Counted from the stretch's first letter, positions 41,681-50,635 are shown. The stretch: DNA of 64,000 bases from CALODP01 sp942492055 (GCA_942492055.1 CALODP010000002.1:248001-312000); one strand, 5' to 3'. The notes: generated from the sequence alone by a model not told the origin. Numbers and translations are program-made.

Positions 41681-43060
41681 ATGCTACGGAACAAACTTAC
41701 CATCTTATTCTTTTTACTTACTGGCCTGCTATGGGCTCAATCCAGTATAAGCTTTGATTTTGATTATGCTCGTTATAAGTATGATATTAAGTCATCATAT
41801 CTTGAGCTTCATTATTCAATTGGACAATCAAATTTGCAAAAGCAGATAGTCAATGATCGAAATATTGTGAGTGCTATTCTGCAAGTAAGAATATTAGATG
41901 CTGATAATGGGAAAATTGTTATAGAAAAGAAATATCAAGCTAACTCCGAGGTAGATGATACTAATGGGAGTGTCGATAATAAAAACCTTATTGGAGTGAT
42001 AGGATACGTTTTAGAAAAGGGTGAATATGAGTTAGATATTTCGGCATACGATTTTTTCGATTCATCTAATTGTAAGAAATTCAAGGAGACAATTAAGATT
42101 TCTTTAGTTCCGGAAAATACTCTTGGAATGAGTGATATTCAATTAGCTACTAGAATAATTAATGATAGTAAGAATACAAATTCAATATTCTACAAGAATA
42201 CAATGGAAGTAATCCCGAATCCAATTAATGTTTTCGGGCAGAATATTCCGGTTATGTTTTATTATACCGAATTGTATAACCTAACGAGTGATACTACCGG
42301 AGTAAATGACTTGGTGTTAACTAAGTCTTTAATAAACAGTATTGATGTTCAAGTCTATTCGAAGAAAAAGAATATTAAGAGAAACAATGATTCTATTGTT
42401 GAGGTAGGTTTAATTAATGTTTCACAGTATCCTACTGGGTCATACAGATTGGTAATGTCTATTATAGATTCCAAAACTAATCATGGAATATCTACTTCTA
42501 AGCGATTATTTATTATAAATCCTGATGTAGTTGACACATTTAAGAATGTAGTAGGAGATGATCAGGTAATAAGTAGTGAATTTGGGGTATATAGCGAGGA
42601 AGAATGTGATGAGATGTTTGAATATATTAAATACGTGGCTACATCTCAAGAAATAGATCAATATGAAGTTCTCAGTGGGGAAGAAGTAAAAAGGGAATTT
42701 TTATTTGAGTTTTGGAAGAAACGTGATCCGGATCTGACTACTCGCACTAATGAAGCAAAAGAAGAGTATATGAGAAGAGTTGAATACGTTGAGCGCAAGT
42801 ATAGGACATTCACTAAAAGCGGTTATAAAACCGATCGAGGAAGAGTTTATTTGTTATACGGAGAACCTGATGAAATAGATATGCATCCGAATGATTATGA
42901 TAAAAAGCCTTATGAAATATGGTTTTATCAAAGTATTGAAGGTGGAGTACAGTTTATCTTTGGAGATATAACTGGCTATTCTGATTATGAATTGTTACAC
43001 TCTGATAAGAGAGGCGAGTTACGAGACGATAATTGGACTAGACGAATTCTGGCAAATTAA
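41681..43060 (+). CDS. GWxTD-domain secreted protein
   Basis: A 459-residue exported protein of the GWxTD family, found in Ignavibacteria, Calditrichaeota and relatives and of unknown biochemical role. MLRNKLTILFFLLTGLLWAQ is a signal peptide; the ATG at 41681 is chosen over a TTG at 41669. The C-terminal domain starts about residue 295 and has LFEFWKKRDPD, EYMRRVEYVERKYRT, GYKTDRGRVYLLYGEPDEID and YEIWFYQS, where the 'GDRGRIYI.yGePd' pattern is the family core. The middle has beta-sandwich character. It is followed closely by the acyltransferase gene and may start the operon running into the ATP synthase genes. Confidence 0.8.
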   Translation: MLRNKLTILFFLLTGLLWAQSSISFDFDYARYKYDIKSSYLELHYSIGQSNLQKQIVNDRNIVSAILQVRILDADNGKIVIEKKYQANSEVDDTNGSVDNKNLIGVIGYVLEKGEYELDISAYDFFDSSNCKKFKETIKISLVPENTLGMSDIQLATRIINDSKNTNSIFYKNTMEVIPNPINVFGQNIPVMFYYTELYNLTSDTTGVNDLVLTKSLINSIDVQVYSKKKNIKRNNDSIVEVGLINVSQYPTGSYRLVMSIIDSKTNHGISTSKRLFIINPDVVDTFKNVVGDDQVISSEFGVYSEEECDEMFEYIKYVATSQEIDQYEVLSGEEVKREFLFEFWKKRDPDLTTRTNEAKEEYMRRVEYVERKYRTFTKSGYKTDRGRVYLLYGEPDEIDMHPNDYDKKPYEIWFYQSIEGGVQFIFGDITGYSDYELLHSDKRGELRDDNWTRRILAN

Positions 43061-43070
43061 GGCAAAACCA

Positions 43071-43940
43071 TTGAAACGAAAAATTGAATTTTATTTTTAT
43101 ATAGTAATTTCTAAATTGCTAAAAATCTCAGGTCTTAATGGTCTGAGATTTTTTGCAAAATGCTTGGGAAATATCTTTTTCTATTTAGTCCCGATTAGGA
43201 AAAGCACAGTTTTAGGAAATCTCAAAACTGCCTTTCCTGAGTGGACTGAAGAAAAAATAATTCAAATTGCCAAAAAGAATTATTTGTCTTTTGCACTTAC
43301 TTTTTTGGAAATTGTTTATTTACAGAACTTTAGTAGGGAAGATATTTTGAATTATGCAGTTTGTGAAAATCTTTCCGAAATTAAAGAACGTTTTAGCAAA
43401 GGCAAGGGGCTTATAGTACTTACAGCTCATTACGGTAATTGGGAGTTGGGAGCCTTATACATGGGACTCGCTCTGAACGCTCCAATGACTGTATTAATGA
43501 AGGAACAACATAATGCAGACGTTTCGGAATGGTTAAAACAAATTCGTGAGATGTATGGAAATAAGGTTGCTACACTTGGTGCTAGCGTTCGTGAACTATA
43601 CAAGACATTGCTAAACGGTGGGATGATTGGACTTGTTGGAGATCAAAGAGGACCACGTGATGGAACTCGGGTTAAGTTTTTTGACCAAAACACTTCAACA
43701 CATGCAGGTACAGCAGCTTTGGCAATAAAGAATAATATCCCAATTATTGTAGCGGTAGTTCAACGAAAAGATGATCATCGATACGAGATTAAAGTTAAGG
43801 AAATAGAGTTGGCAGATTTGCCAAGCAATAAGGATGAGAAAATCCAGGCTATAAATCAAAGGTATATGTCTATACTGGAAGAATACATTCGAGAAGCTCC
43901 AGAGCAATGGTTTTGGATGCATAAAATCTGGAAATATTAA
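43071..43940 (+). CDS. LpxL/HtrB-like lipid A acyltransferase
   Basis: A membrane-associated acyltransferase that probably adds a secondary acyl chain to lipid A or a related lipid. The open frame reaches back to 42987 inside the previous gene, but a TTG at 43071 just after that gene's stop gives the expected start (LKRKIEFYFYIVISKLL) and 289 residues, normal for the family. An N-terminal hydrophobic helix is followed by the H-x4-E catalytic motif in LTAHYGNWELGAL (about 114-126) and MIGLVGDQRGPRDGT. AVVQRKDDHRYEIKV and the C-terminal PEQWFWMHKIWK, a strong LpxL/LpxM hallmark, follow. It implies a lipid A-bearing outer membrane. Confidence 0.86.
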   Translation: MKRKIEFYFYIVISKLLKISGLNGLRFFAKCLGNIFFYLVPIRKSTVLGNLKTAFPEWTEEKIIQIAKKNYLSFALTFLEIVYLQNFSREDILNYAVCENLSEIKERFSKGKGLIVLTAHYGNWELGALYMGLALNAPMTVLMKEQHNADVSEWLKQIREMYGNKVATLGASVRELYKTLLNGGMIGLVGDQRGPRDGTRVKFFDQNTSTHAGTAALAIKNNIPIIVAVVQRKDDHRYEIKVKEIELADLPSNKDEKIQAINQRYMSILEEYIREAPEQWFWMHKIWKY

Positions 43941-44005
43941 GAAGACTCTTCTGATACATTTAATCGAAATTATTATTATATTCTGCAGTAAAAAGTGAAG
44001 TTAAG

Positions 44006-44821
44006 ATGAGTTTTCTTAAGATAGATAATTTAAAACGATCTTCAATCTATGTTACCCCGAATTTTCCTTCGTTGCAGACCAGAAGATATAAATTCTCTCT
44101 TTTCGGAGTAATTAAATGGTTTGTGCTTTTTTTCTTTTTCGTATTAGTATTGGCTATTTCAATTCTGGCTTTTACTCCGGCGAAAAATCTTGTTTTTCTT
44201 TTGGAAAATGAAAAACTTGAAAAGCAAAAAATTGTATTGGAAAAACTTGAAACTCGCGTAACCTTTCTGACGAGAGAACTTGAGTCAATGACTGCTCTTA
44301 ATAAAAGAATGAAATACGCCTTGATTTTGGCCAGTACAGATTCTTTAGATTCTACTGCGGCAATATACGATTCCCTAAGAGCATATAAAAAAGAGAGGAA
44401 CTTCACTCCTGAAGGAAATCTTTATGCTCTGATCAAGAGTTATTTCGGTGAGGATCCTATTTATTCTAAGCCGAGTAACGGAATAATTACAAAAAAGTTC
44501 CTACCTGGAAAAGGACATCTTGGGGTTGATTATTCAGCCTTGGAAGGGGAACCGATTAGAGCCAGTAAAGATGGAGTTGTGGTATTTGCAGAGTTTTCTG
44601 TTAAGAACGGAAATATCATGATAATTCAATGTGATGATGGAATATTAACAATTTATAAGCATTGTGGCGCCTTATTGAAAAACGTAAGGGAGTTTGTAAA
44701 ATCGGGCGAAACAATTGCTTTGATGGGAAATACAGGGTACAATTCTTCTGGCCCTCATTTACATTTTGAAATATGGAAAAATGGAAAACCGATAGATCCA
44801 TTAAATATATTATTAAAATAG
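44006..44821 (+). CDS. M23 family metallopeptidase
   Basis: A membrane-anchored LytM-type peptidoglycan endopeptidase of 271 residues. A single TM helix (about 33-55, VIKWFVLFFFFVLVLAISILAF) leads into a coiled coil (about 65-110) and then a C-terminal M23 domain. The zinc and catalytic residues are in place: HLGVDYSA (H and D), IYKHCGALLKN and GPHLHFEIW (HxH). It is therefore likely active. The bactofilin gene follows by 16 bases. M23 peptidases and bactofilins are repeatedly found as neighbours and in some bacteria act together in cell-shape control, so the pair probably works as a unit here. Confidence 0.93.
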   Translation: MSFLKIDNLKRSSIYVTPNFPSLQTRRYKFSLFGVIKWFVLFFFFVLVLAISILAFTPAKNLVFLLENEKLEKQKIVLEKLETRVTFLTRELESMTALNKRMKYALILASTDSLDSTAAIYDSLRAYKKERNFTPEGNLYALIKSYFGEDPIYSKPSNGIITKKFLPGKGHLGVDYSALEGEPIRASKDGVVVFAEFSVKNGNIMIIQCDDGILTIYKHCGALLKNVREFVKSGETIALMGNTGYNSSGPHLHFEIWKNGKPIDPLNILLK

Positions 44822-44837
44822 CGGAAGGAGATCTGGA

Positions 44838-45236
44838 ATGGGGAAAAATATTTCTAATGGATTGACAGAAGATGTTAGTATTTTAAGTGCGGGTATTAAG
44901 CTTGAAGGAAAGCTGTATAGTGATGGTAATGTGAGAATTGATGGTACGATAGATGGTAATCTGACGGTCAACGGGAATCTTACTCTAGGTGATAAATCAG
45001 TTGTTAAGGGCGAGGTCCGAGCCCTAAATATTACTTTAGGTGGCATTGTTGATGGAAGCGCAAATGCCGAAGAAAAATTGGTCTTGGAAACAAGTGGAAA
45101 GCTAAAAGGGGAACTGATAGCTAAGATCCTTATAATTGAAGAAGGTGCACAGTTTGACGGTAACTGTATCATGAATCAAACAACAGCCAAAAGTAAAGTA
45201 ACAGAGGATTATAGCTCAGATGAATCAGTATGCTAA
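44838..45236 (+). CDS. Bactofilin (polymer-forming cytoskeletal protein)
   Basis: A 132-residue bactofilin: a right-handed beta-helix protein that polymerises without nucleotide and scaffolds wall enzymes. The core shows the regular hydrophobic-turn pattern LSAGIKLEGKLYSDGNVRIDG, ..TVNGNLTLGDKSVVKGEV.., ..VDGSANAEEKLVLETSGKLKGEL (each piece one or two coils), flanked by short unstructured ends. GGAAGGAG lies before the ATG. The gene overlaps atpZ by 17 bases, coupling it to the ATP synthase operon. Confidence 0.93.
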   Translation: MGKNISNGLTEDVSILSAGIKLEGKLYSDGNVRIDGTIDGNLTVNGNLTLGDKSVVKGEVRALNITLGGIVDGSANAEEKLVLETSGKLKGELIAKILIIEEGAQFDGNCIMNQTTAKSKVTEDYSSDESVC

Positions 45237-45444
45237 AATAGGACCGTATCTGGGTTTGGGATTTCAGCTGGCGGCTTCTATTGTATTGATGTTGTTTTTA
45301 GGGAAGTGGCTTGATGATGAGCTTGATATTTACCCTGTCTTAACAATTCTATTTTCATTTTTGGGTGGAGCGGCTGGCTTGTATAATATAATAAAAACTG
45401 TGTTAGAGTTGAACAAGAAAGATGAATCTAAGAAGAATAAATAA
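45220..45444 (+). CDS. atpZ: AtpZ/AtpI-family small membrane protein
   Basis: A 74-residue protein with two TM helices. GPYLGLGFQLAASIVLMLFLGKWLDD (given as two helices about 9-30 and 38-60) followed by FSFLGGAAGLYNIIKTV matches the AtpZ/'F0F1-ATPase subunit' family, encoded at the start of many atp operons and implicated in assembly or Mg/Ca uptake. It overlaps bactofilin upstream and the next gene downstream by 23 bases. Confidence 0.85.
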   Translation: MNQYAKIGPYLGLGFQLAASIVLMLFLGKWLDDELDIYPVLTILFSFLGGAAGLYNIIKTVLELNKKDESKKNK

Positions 45445-45829
45445 TATTGCGACAACCATTGTAGCGATTTCAGCTACGATTATTCTTGGATTGTATCTAT
45501 TTGAGTTAATTTCGTCCCTGATGTTTCTTTCTGTTTCATTTGCAATAATCATTAATGTAATTAACTTTCTAATTAGTACATTGCTTTTTACTTGGTCTGT
45601 CGAAAAGAGCAATACTCAATTTTTGCTATTTAATCTTGGCGGAATGGGAATTCGGCTCCTTTTTTTACTAATAACAATTTTTATTGCAACAAAATTCTTG
45701 AATGTTGATATTTACGGATTTATATTAGTATTCTTTATTTTTTATTTTATGTTCGTTATAATGAATGTGGTGTACTATCACACAATGTGTGAATCAAAGA
45801 AGATAAAACATGGAACACGACGTAGTTAA
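45422..45829 (+). CDS. AtpI-like membrane protein of the ATP synthase operon
   Basis: A 135-residue protein with four hydrophobic helices (about 8-28, 32-52, 68-90, 95-118). Sequence similarity is not obvious by eye, but size, four-helix topology and location between atpZ and atpB fit the AtpI/'ATP synthase subunit I' group, thought to help c-ring assembly. It overlaps atpZ by 23 bases and atpB by 20, so translation is tightly coupled. Called AtpI-like by context and topology only. Confidence 0.6.
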   Translation: MNLRRINNIATTIVAISATIILGLYLFELISSLMFLSVSFAIIINVINFLISTLLFTWSVEKSNTQFLLFNLGGMGIRLLFLLITIFIATKFLNVDIYGFILVFFIFYFMFVIMNVVYYHTMCESKKIKHGTRRS

Positions 45830-46652
45830 AACTGTTAGCGATAGCCTAAGTGTGGCGGGTGCAGAGAAAACTCAGGATACTGGTTGGATTATGCACCATA
45901 TATTGGATAGTCATGAGTTAGAAATACCTTTTACATCCATTAAGCTACCCGAACTACATTTGTTTGGAATGGATATTTCAATTACAAAACATGTAGTTTT
46001 TATGTGGATAGCGGCCGCAATCTTAATTCTTGCATTTAGAGCGGTATCAAAATCCTACAAAAATTCACGCACTCCGAAAGGACTCGCCAATTTTCTAGAA
46101 GTACTTATCGTTTTTGTTCGAGATGAAATAGCAAGACCGACTATAGGAAAGGGCTATAAGAAGTTCTTACCCTATCTTCTTACGGTTTTCTTTTTTATTC
46201 TGACCTGTAATCTTTTGGGATTAATTCCGTATGGTAGTACTGCGACAGGTAATATTTCGGTTACAGCCTCTTTAGCAATTTTTACATTTATCGTAATTCA
46301 GCTTGGAGGAATAGTTAAAAACGGACTTTGGGGATACTTTAAGGGATTGATTCCTTCTGGAGTCCCAACTTGGTTAATACCAATAATGGCTATTGTTGAA
46401 ATATTGGGATTACTTACAAAACCATTTGCGTTAGCAATTCGTTTGTTTGCAAACATGACGGCAGGTCACATAATAATCCTTTCGTTGTTAGGACTAATAT
46501 TTATCCTACAAACAGCTGCGGTTGTTCCGGTTTCAGTAGCTTTTGCCTTGTTTATTTATTTACTTGAAATACTTGTAGCTTTAATACAAGCATATATTTT
46601 TACAATGCTGTCATCTCTGTTCATTGGAATGGCAGTACATCAAGATCACTAA
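45810..46652 (+). CDS. atpB: ATP synthase F0 subunit a
   Basis: Subunit a forms the proton half-channels against the c-ring. The 280-residue protein has a long N-terminal extension (about 60 residues) before the first helix. LTCNLLGLIPYGSTATGNISVT and the essential Arg in FALAIRLFANMTAGHIII (about 207-224) follow, and the C-terminal LVALIQAYIFTMLSSLFIGMA is typical. The five to six helices and motif order are normal. It overlaps the AtpI-like gene and is followed by atpE after 28 bases with an AGGAGG site. Confidence 0.96.
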   Translation: MEHDVVKTVSDSLSVAGAEKTQDTGWIMHHILDSHELEIPFTSIKLPELHLFGMDISITKHVVFMWIAAAILILAFRAVSKSYKNSRTPKGLANFLEVLIVFVRDEIARPTIGKGYKKFLPYLLTVFFFILTCNLLGLIPYGSTATGNISVTASLAIFTFIVIQLGGIVKNGLWGYFKGLIPSGVPTWLIPIMAIVEILGLLTKPFALAIRLFANMTAGHIIILSLLGLIFILQTAAVVPVSVAFALFIYLLEILVALIQAYIFTMLSSLFIGMAVHQDH

Positions 46653-46680
46653 TTTATATTATTCTATCTAGGAGGAATCA

Positions 46681-46899
46681 ATGGAATTAGCATATTTGGC
46701 AGCTGGTATTAGTGCGGCGCTAACAGTAATTGGTGGTGCGTACGGTATTGGAAAATTAGCCAGCTCGGCAATGGAAGCAAGTGGGCGTCAACCTGAAGCT
46801 GCAGGTGACATCAGAACATCAATGATTATTGCTGCTGCGCTTATTGAAGGTATTTCTCTTTTCGCGCTTGTGATTTGTATTCTGTTGGCTCTTAAGTAA
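46681..46899 (+). CDS. atpE: ATP synthase F0 subunit c
   Basis: The rotor-ring proteolipid, 72 residues in a two-helix hairpin. Helix 1 has the Gly-rich packing motif GGAYGIGK, the polar loop is ASGRQPEA, and helix 2 carries the ion-binding carboxylate E56 in AALIEGISLFALV. The residue after the Glu is Gly, not the Ser/Thr of sodium-binding rings, so proton coupling is likely. AGGAGG sits seven bases before the ATG, a strong site as expected for the most abundant subunit. Confidence 0.97.
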   Translation: MELAYLAAGISAALTVIGGAYGIGKLASSAMEASGRQPEAAGDIRTSMIIAAALIEGISLFALVICILLALK

Positions 46900-46969
46900 G
46901 AAATTTTAAGGAGCATTTGAGAAAATATCAAGCTCCGGAGTTTAGTAAATATTAAAGGGAAATGATATA

Positions 46970-47518
46970 ATGACATTTTCTCTAAATCTGGCTTTACTTG
47001 CATTTGCGAGTGGTGGAGGAGAGTCCGGAGGCTTGCTTGATGTAAACCCCGGTTTGATTTTTTGGACAATTATAACTTTTGTTTTCTTGCTACTTATATT
47101 AAAGAAACTAGCTTGGAAGCCTATTCTTACCTCACTGGAGGAAAGAGAAAAGTTTATTAAGGATTCTCTGAATCAAGCTGAATCTGCTCAAACCGAAGCG
47201 GAAAAGGTTTTATCTGAAAACCGTGCGAATCTCGCTAAGGCCGAAGAAGACGCTCAAAAAGTTATTGCCCAAGGTCGTGAATATGCCGAGAAGGTAAAAG
47301 AGCAAATGCTTCTGGAAAGTAAAGTTGAAGCAAAAAAAATGATCGATGATGCAAAAGCGGAAATCGAAAGAAAAAATCAGGAAGCTTTTTCCAAATTGAA
47401 GGAACAAGTAGCTTCAATAGCTGTAGATGCTGCGGAAAAAATCTTGCGCCAGAATTTGGATAAAGAAAAGCAGACTGAATTAGTAAACAAATATCTTGAG
47501 GATATAAATAAGAAGTAA
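46970..47518 (+). CDS. atpF: ATP synthase F0 subunit b
   Basis: The peripheral stalk subunit, 182 residues. One N-terminal TM helix (about 27-48, PGLIFWTIITFVFLLLILKKLAW) is followed by the hallmark WKPILTSLEEREK and a long charged helix (about 60-170) that dimerises and reaches the top of F1. The 19 residues before the helix include a short hydrophobic stretch and GGGESGG. It is followed two bases later by atpH. Confidence 0.95.
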   Translation: MTFSLNLALLAFASGGGESGGLLDVNPGLIFWTIITFVFLLLILKKLAWKPILTSLEEREKFIKDSLNQAESAQTEAEKVLSENRANLAKAEEDAQKVIAQGREYAEKVKEQMLLESKVEAKKMIDDAKAEIERKNQEAFSKLKEQVASIAVDAAEKILRQNLDKEKQTELVNKYLEDINKK

Positions 47519-47520
47519 TT

Positions 47521-48075
47521 ATGAGTGAGTTCAACGTTTCAACACGATATGCGAAGGCTCTTATGGAGTTAGCAACTGAACGTAATACTTTGGAATATGT
47601 TGCGAATGATATGGCATTGGTATCCTCAACATTGGCAGCTTCTAAAGATTTGCGAACTTTTCTGATTTCGCCAATAATCGAGTTGAATAAAAAAAGAAAT
47701 GCGCTTAGTGAAATCTTCAAAGATAAGATTACAAATGATACCCTGGAGTTCATTGATTTTGTTTTGAATAAAAACAGAGAAAGATATTTAATGGAAATCG
47801 CTAGTCGGTTTGTAGAAATCAGAGAAAAAAAGATGGGTATTGTTCGGGCATCTGTTATTAGTGCTGTTGAGCTCAATGATCTTCAAAAAGATGAGTTTAT
47901 AAAAGTCCTTGAAAGATATACCGATAGTAAAGTTAAAATCGATTTTAGTATTGATGAATCGATATTTGGTGGTTTTCTTGTGAGAATAGGAGATACAATT
48001 CTTGATGCCTCAATAGTGCATCAATTGAAAAAATTGAAAACACAATTACTCAAAGAAAACGGCAATTTCAATTAA
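47521..48075 (+). CDS. atpH: ATP synthase F1 subunit delta
   Basis: The subunit joining the peripheral stalk to F1, 184 residues. STRYAKALMELATERN at the N-terminus matches the family opening ('RYA.AL...A'). The C-terminal part has RASVISAVELNDLQKDEF, KIDFSIDESIFGGFLVRIGDTILDASI and LKKLKTQLL, the conserved 'd..liGG..i.vgd.v.D.Si...L..l' pattern. Length and position between atpF and atpA are standard. Confidence 0.95.
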   Translation: MSEFNVSTRYAKALMELATERNTLEYVANDMALVSSTLAASKDLRTFLISPIIELNKKRNALSEIFKDKITNDTLEFIDFVLNKNRERYLMEIASRFVEIREKKMGIVRASVISAVELNDLQKDEFIKVLERYTDSKVKIDFSIDESIFGGFLVRIGDTILDASIVHQLKKLKTQLLKENGNFN

Positions 48076-48102
48076 ACAGTTGAAAAACAGTAAGGTACAA
48101 AA

Positions 48103-49656
48103 ATGGCAGAAGTAAGACCGGATGAAGTTTCTGCAATATTGAGAAAGCAGTTATCTGGATTTGATAACGAAGTTGAAGTCTATGATGTCGGAACAGTTCT
48201 GACCGTAGGTGACGGTATTGCCCGTGTTTATGGCTTGTCAAATGTTATGGCGAGTGAATTGGTAGAATTCCCTAATGATGTGATGGGAATGGTTCTTAAC
48301 CTTGAGGAAGATAACGTTGGTTGTGTTCTTTTTGGTGATAGTAGCCTTATAAAGGAAGGGGATACGGTTAAACGTACAAAGCGACTCGCTTCTTTTCCGG
48401 TAGGTGATAATTTGCTTGGACGTGTTGTTGATCCTCTGGGTGTTCCGGTTGATGGCAAAGGACCTATCAAACATGAAAAGTATTCTCCAATTGAAAGAAA
48501 AGCTTTAGGTGTTATTCAGAGACAACCGGTTAAGGAACCGCTACAAACCGGTATTACCGCCGTAGATGCGATGATTCCGATTGGTCGCGGTCAAAGAGAG
48601 TTGATTATCGGTGATAGACAAACCGGTAAAACTGCAATTGCTATTGATGCTATTGTAAATCAAAAATATACACATACTGATGAAGCAAAGGAAGTTGGTG
48701 TAGAACCGGTTTATTGTGTTTATGTTGCCGTTGGGCAAAAAGATTCTACCGTAGCCCAAGTTGTAAAGAAATTAGAAGAGCACGGAGCTATGGCTTATAC
48801 CACAGTTATTTCAGCTTCGGCTTCCACGCCAGCTCCTCTGCAATATATTGCACCTTATTCAGGAGCAACATGCGGTGAGTATTTTAGAGATAACGGAAAA
48901 CATGCTTTGGTTGTTTATGATGATCTTTCAAAACAGGCCGTTGCTTATAGAGAGCTTTCTCTTTTGTTAAAGCGACCTCCGGGACGTGAAGCCTATCCTG
49001 GTGATGTTTTCTATTTGCATTCGAGACTACTTGAAAGAGCTTCCAAGCTTAGTCCTGATTTGGGTGGAGGTAGTTTAACTGCTTTACCTATAATTGAAAC
49101 CCAGCAAGGGGATGTGTCGGCTTATATTCCGACAAATGTAATTTCAATTACCGACGGACAGATATATCTCGAACCAAATCTCTTTAATGCCGGAGTAAGA
49201 CCAGCTATCAACGTGGGTATTTCAGTATCCCGTGTGGGTGGTAGTGCTCAAATTAAAGCAATGAAAAAAGTTTCCGGATCATTGAAGTTGGATCTTGCTC
49301 AATTCAGAGAATTGGAGGCCTTTGCTAAATTCGGCTCGGATTTGGACAAAGCTACCCAGAAAACTCTGGCTAAAGGGGAAAGATTAGTGGAATTATTGAA
49401 ACAAGGACAGTATATTCCACTTCCGATTGAAAAGCAAGTGGTTAGTGTTTTCCTCGGAACTCAGAATTTCTTGGAAACAATTCCGGTTTCTGATGTAAAA
49501 CGATTTGAAAAAGAATTTCATGAGTATCTTGATCTAAACAATCGAGAAGTTCTTGATACTATTAGAAAGACAAAAGTCTTTAGCGATGACGTTGTTGAAG
49601 GATTGAAGAAATCAGCTAACGAATTCTTAGGGAAATTTAAAAAGAGCGAAGACTAA
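48103..49656 (+). CDS. atpA: ATP synthase F1 subunit alpha
   Basis: The regulatory nucleotide-binding subunit of the F1 hexamer, 517 residues. Features are the N-terminal beta barrel with GDGIARVYGL, the P-loop GDRQTGKTAIAID (about 169-181), VYVAVGQKDSTVAQ, YDDLSKQAVAYRE and the arginine finger region PAINVGISVSRVGGSAQ. The C-terminal helical domain ends ..FLGKFKKSED. A hairpin with a T tract directly follows, separating it from atpG. Confidence 0.98.
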   Translation: MAEVRPDEVSAILRKQLSGFDNEVEVYDVGTVLTVGDGIARVYGLSNVMASELVEFPNDVMGMVLNLEEDNVGCVLFGDSSLIKEGDTVKRTKRLASFPVGDNLLGRVVDPLGVPVDGKGPIKHEKYSPIERKALGVIQRQPVKEPLQTGITAVDAMIPIGRGQRELIIGDRQTGKTAIAIDAIVNQKYTHTDEAKEVGVEPVYCVYVAVGQKDSTVAQVVKKLEEHGAMAYTTVISASASTPAPLQYIAPYSGATCGEYFRDNGKHALVVYDDLSKQAVAYRELSLLLKRPPGREAYPGDVFYLHSRLLERASKLSPDLGGGSLTALPIIETQQGDVSAYIPTNVISITDGQIYLEPNLFNAGVRPAINVGISVSRVGGSAQIKAMKKVSGSLKLDLAQFRELEAFAKFGSDLDKATQKTLAKGERLVELLKQGQYIPLPIEKQVVSVFLGTQNFLETIPVSDVKRFEKEFHEYLDLNNREVLDTIRKTKVFSDDVVEGLKKSANEFLGKFKKSED

Positions 49657-49677
49657 AAAATATATAAAATTTTGATG

Positions 49678-49719
49678 CCAATATCGGAAAGCTTGGCTGC
49701 TTTCTGATGTTGGTTTTTT
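49678..49719 (+). terminator. Terminator-like hairpin between atpA and atpG
   Basis: CCAATATCGGAAAGC (49678-49692) pairs with GCTTTCTGATGTTGG (49699-49713) over 15 positions, two of them G-T type, with a six-base loop, immediately followed by T6 (49714-49719). It has the form of a strong intrinsic terminator inside the operon; the next gene starts 26 bases later. Partial readthrough would lower atpG expression below atpA, matching the 3:1 alpha to gamma ratio, but this role is inference. Confidence 0.8.
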
Positions 49720-49744
49720 GTGCATTTAAAGAAGCGTAAAGATT

Positions 49745-50635
49745 ATGGCAACTTTAAGGGAAATTAAAAGAAGAATTGTCGGCGTTCAGAGTACGCAGCA
49801 GATTACCAAAGCTATGAAAATGGTCGCTGCGGCACGGTTGAGAAGAGCGCAAGAGAATATTATCAATGCGAGGCCATACTCGAGAAAAATTTCCGATGTG
49901 CTTGCACATTTGCTTTCTCTTGAGAAAGAATTTGAGCACCCGTTTCTGGAAAAAAGAGAAGTAAAAAGAGCAGCTTTGGTAGTTGTTACCTCCGATAGGG
50001 GATTATGTGGTGGTTTTAATATGAATATTATTAGAACTGCCGAAGAACTTATCTCTAATGAATACGCTGAACTACAGAGTAAAGGAAATTTGGAATTATA
50101 TTGCATTGGTAAAAGAGGAGCCGATTATTTCAAATCGAAGAATGTTACAATAAGAGAAAGTTATTTGAATATTTTCTCCGATTTGAAATTTGACTTTGCT
50201 TCAAAGATAAATAAAGAGTTTGCCGCAAGGTTTGTTGCCGGTGAAATTGACGAAGTAGTTGTTCTTTATAATGAATTTAAGTCTGTTGTTCAGCAAAAAA
50301 TTGTGAATAAAAAATTATATCCGATAGAACCGGCTAATAATACGAAAACGGATATGGAAATTCACAATGGTTCGGAGTATATTTACGAGCCAAATAAAAT
50401 TGATATAATCAATAGTTTGCTTCCGCGTTATCTTAATGCGCAAGTATGGACATCATTGTTGGATTCTTATGCTGCTGAATTGGGTGCCAGAATGACAGCT
50501 ATGGATATGGCAACCGAGAACGCGACGGAATTAATACGATCATTGAGGATTACGTATAATAAAGAACGACAAGCCTCAATTACAAATGAGATTTTGGAAA
50601 TTGTCTCAGGTGCCAACGCTTTGCAAAAGGCGTAG
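49745..50635 (+). CDS. atpG: ATP synthase F1 subunit gamma
   Basis: The central rotor shaft, 296 residues. The N-terminal helix reads LREIKRRIVGVQSTQQITKAMKMVAAARL (split here as IKRRIVGVQSTQQITKAMKM and VAAARLRRAQ). The Rossmann-like middle has VVVTSDRGLCGGFN, and the C-terminal helix contains LGARMTAMDMATENATELI and RQASITNEILEIVSGANAL. All are family hallmarks. No atpD or atpC follows; ffh comes next, so the beta and epsilon subunits are encoded elsewhere. Confidence 0.97.
   Translation: MATLREIKRRIVGVQSTQQITKAMKMVAAARLRRAQENIINARPYSRKISDVLAHLLSLEKEFEHPFLEKREVKRAALVVVTSDRGLCGGFNMNIIRTAEELISNEYAELQSKGNLELYCIGKRGADYFKSKNVTIRESYLNIFSDLKFDFASKINKEFAARFVAGEIDEVVVLYNEFKSVVQQKIVNKKLYPIEPANNTKTDMEIHNGSEYIYEPNKIDIINSLLPRYLNAQVWTSLLDSYAAELGARMTAMDMATENATELIRSLRITYNKERQASITNEILEIVSGANALQKA

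Noticed and set aside
42987..43070. Upstream start for the LpxL-like acyltransferase
   Set aside because: It lies within the GWxTD gene in another frame; family length and the position after that gene's stop favour the TTG at 43071.
47262..47876. 204-codon minus-strand open frame over atpF-atpH
   Set aside because: It is antisense to two certain ATP synthase genes and contains no family motif; a shadow frame.
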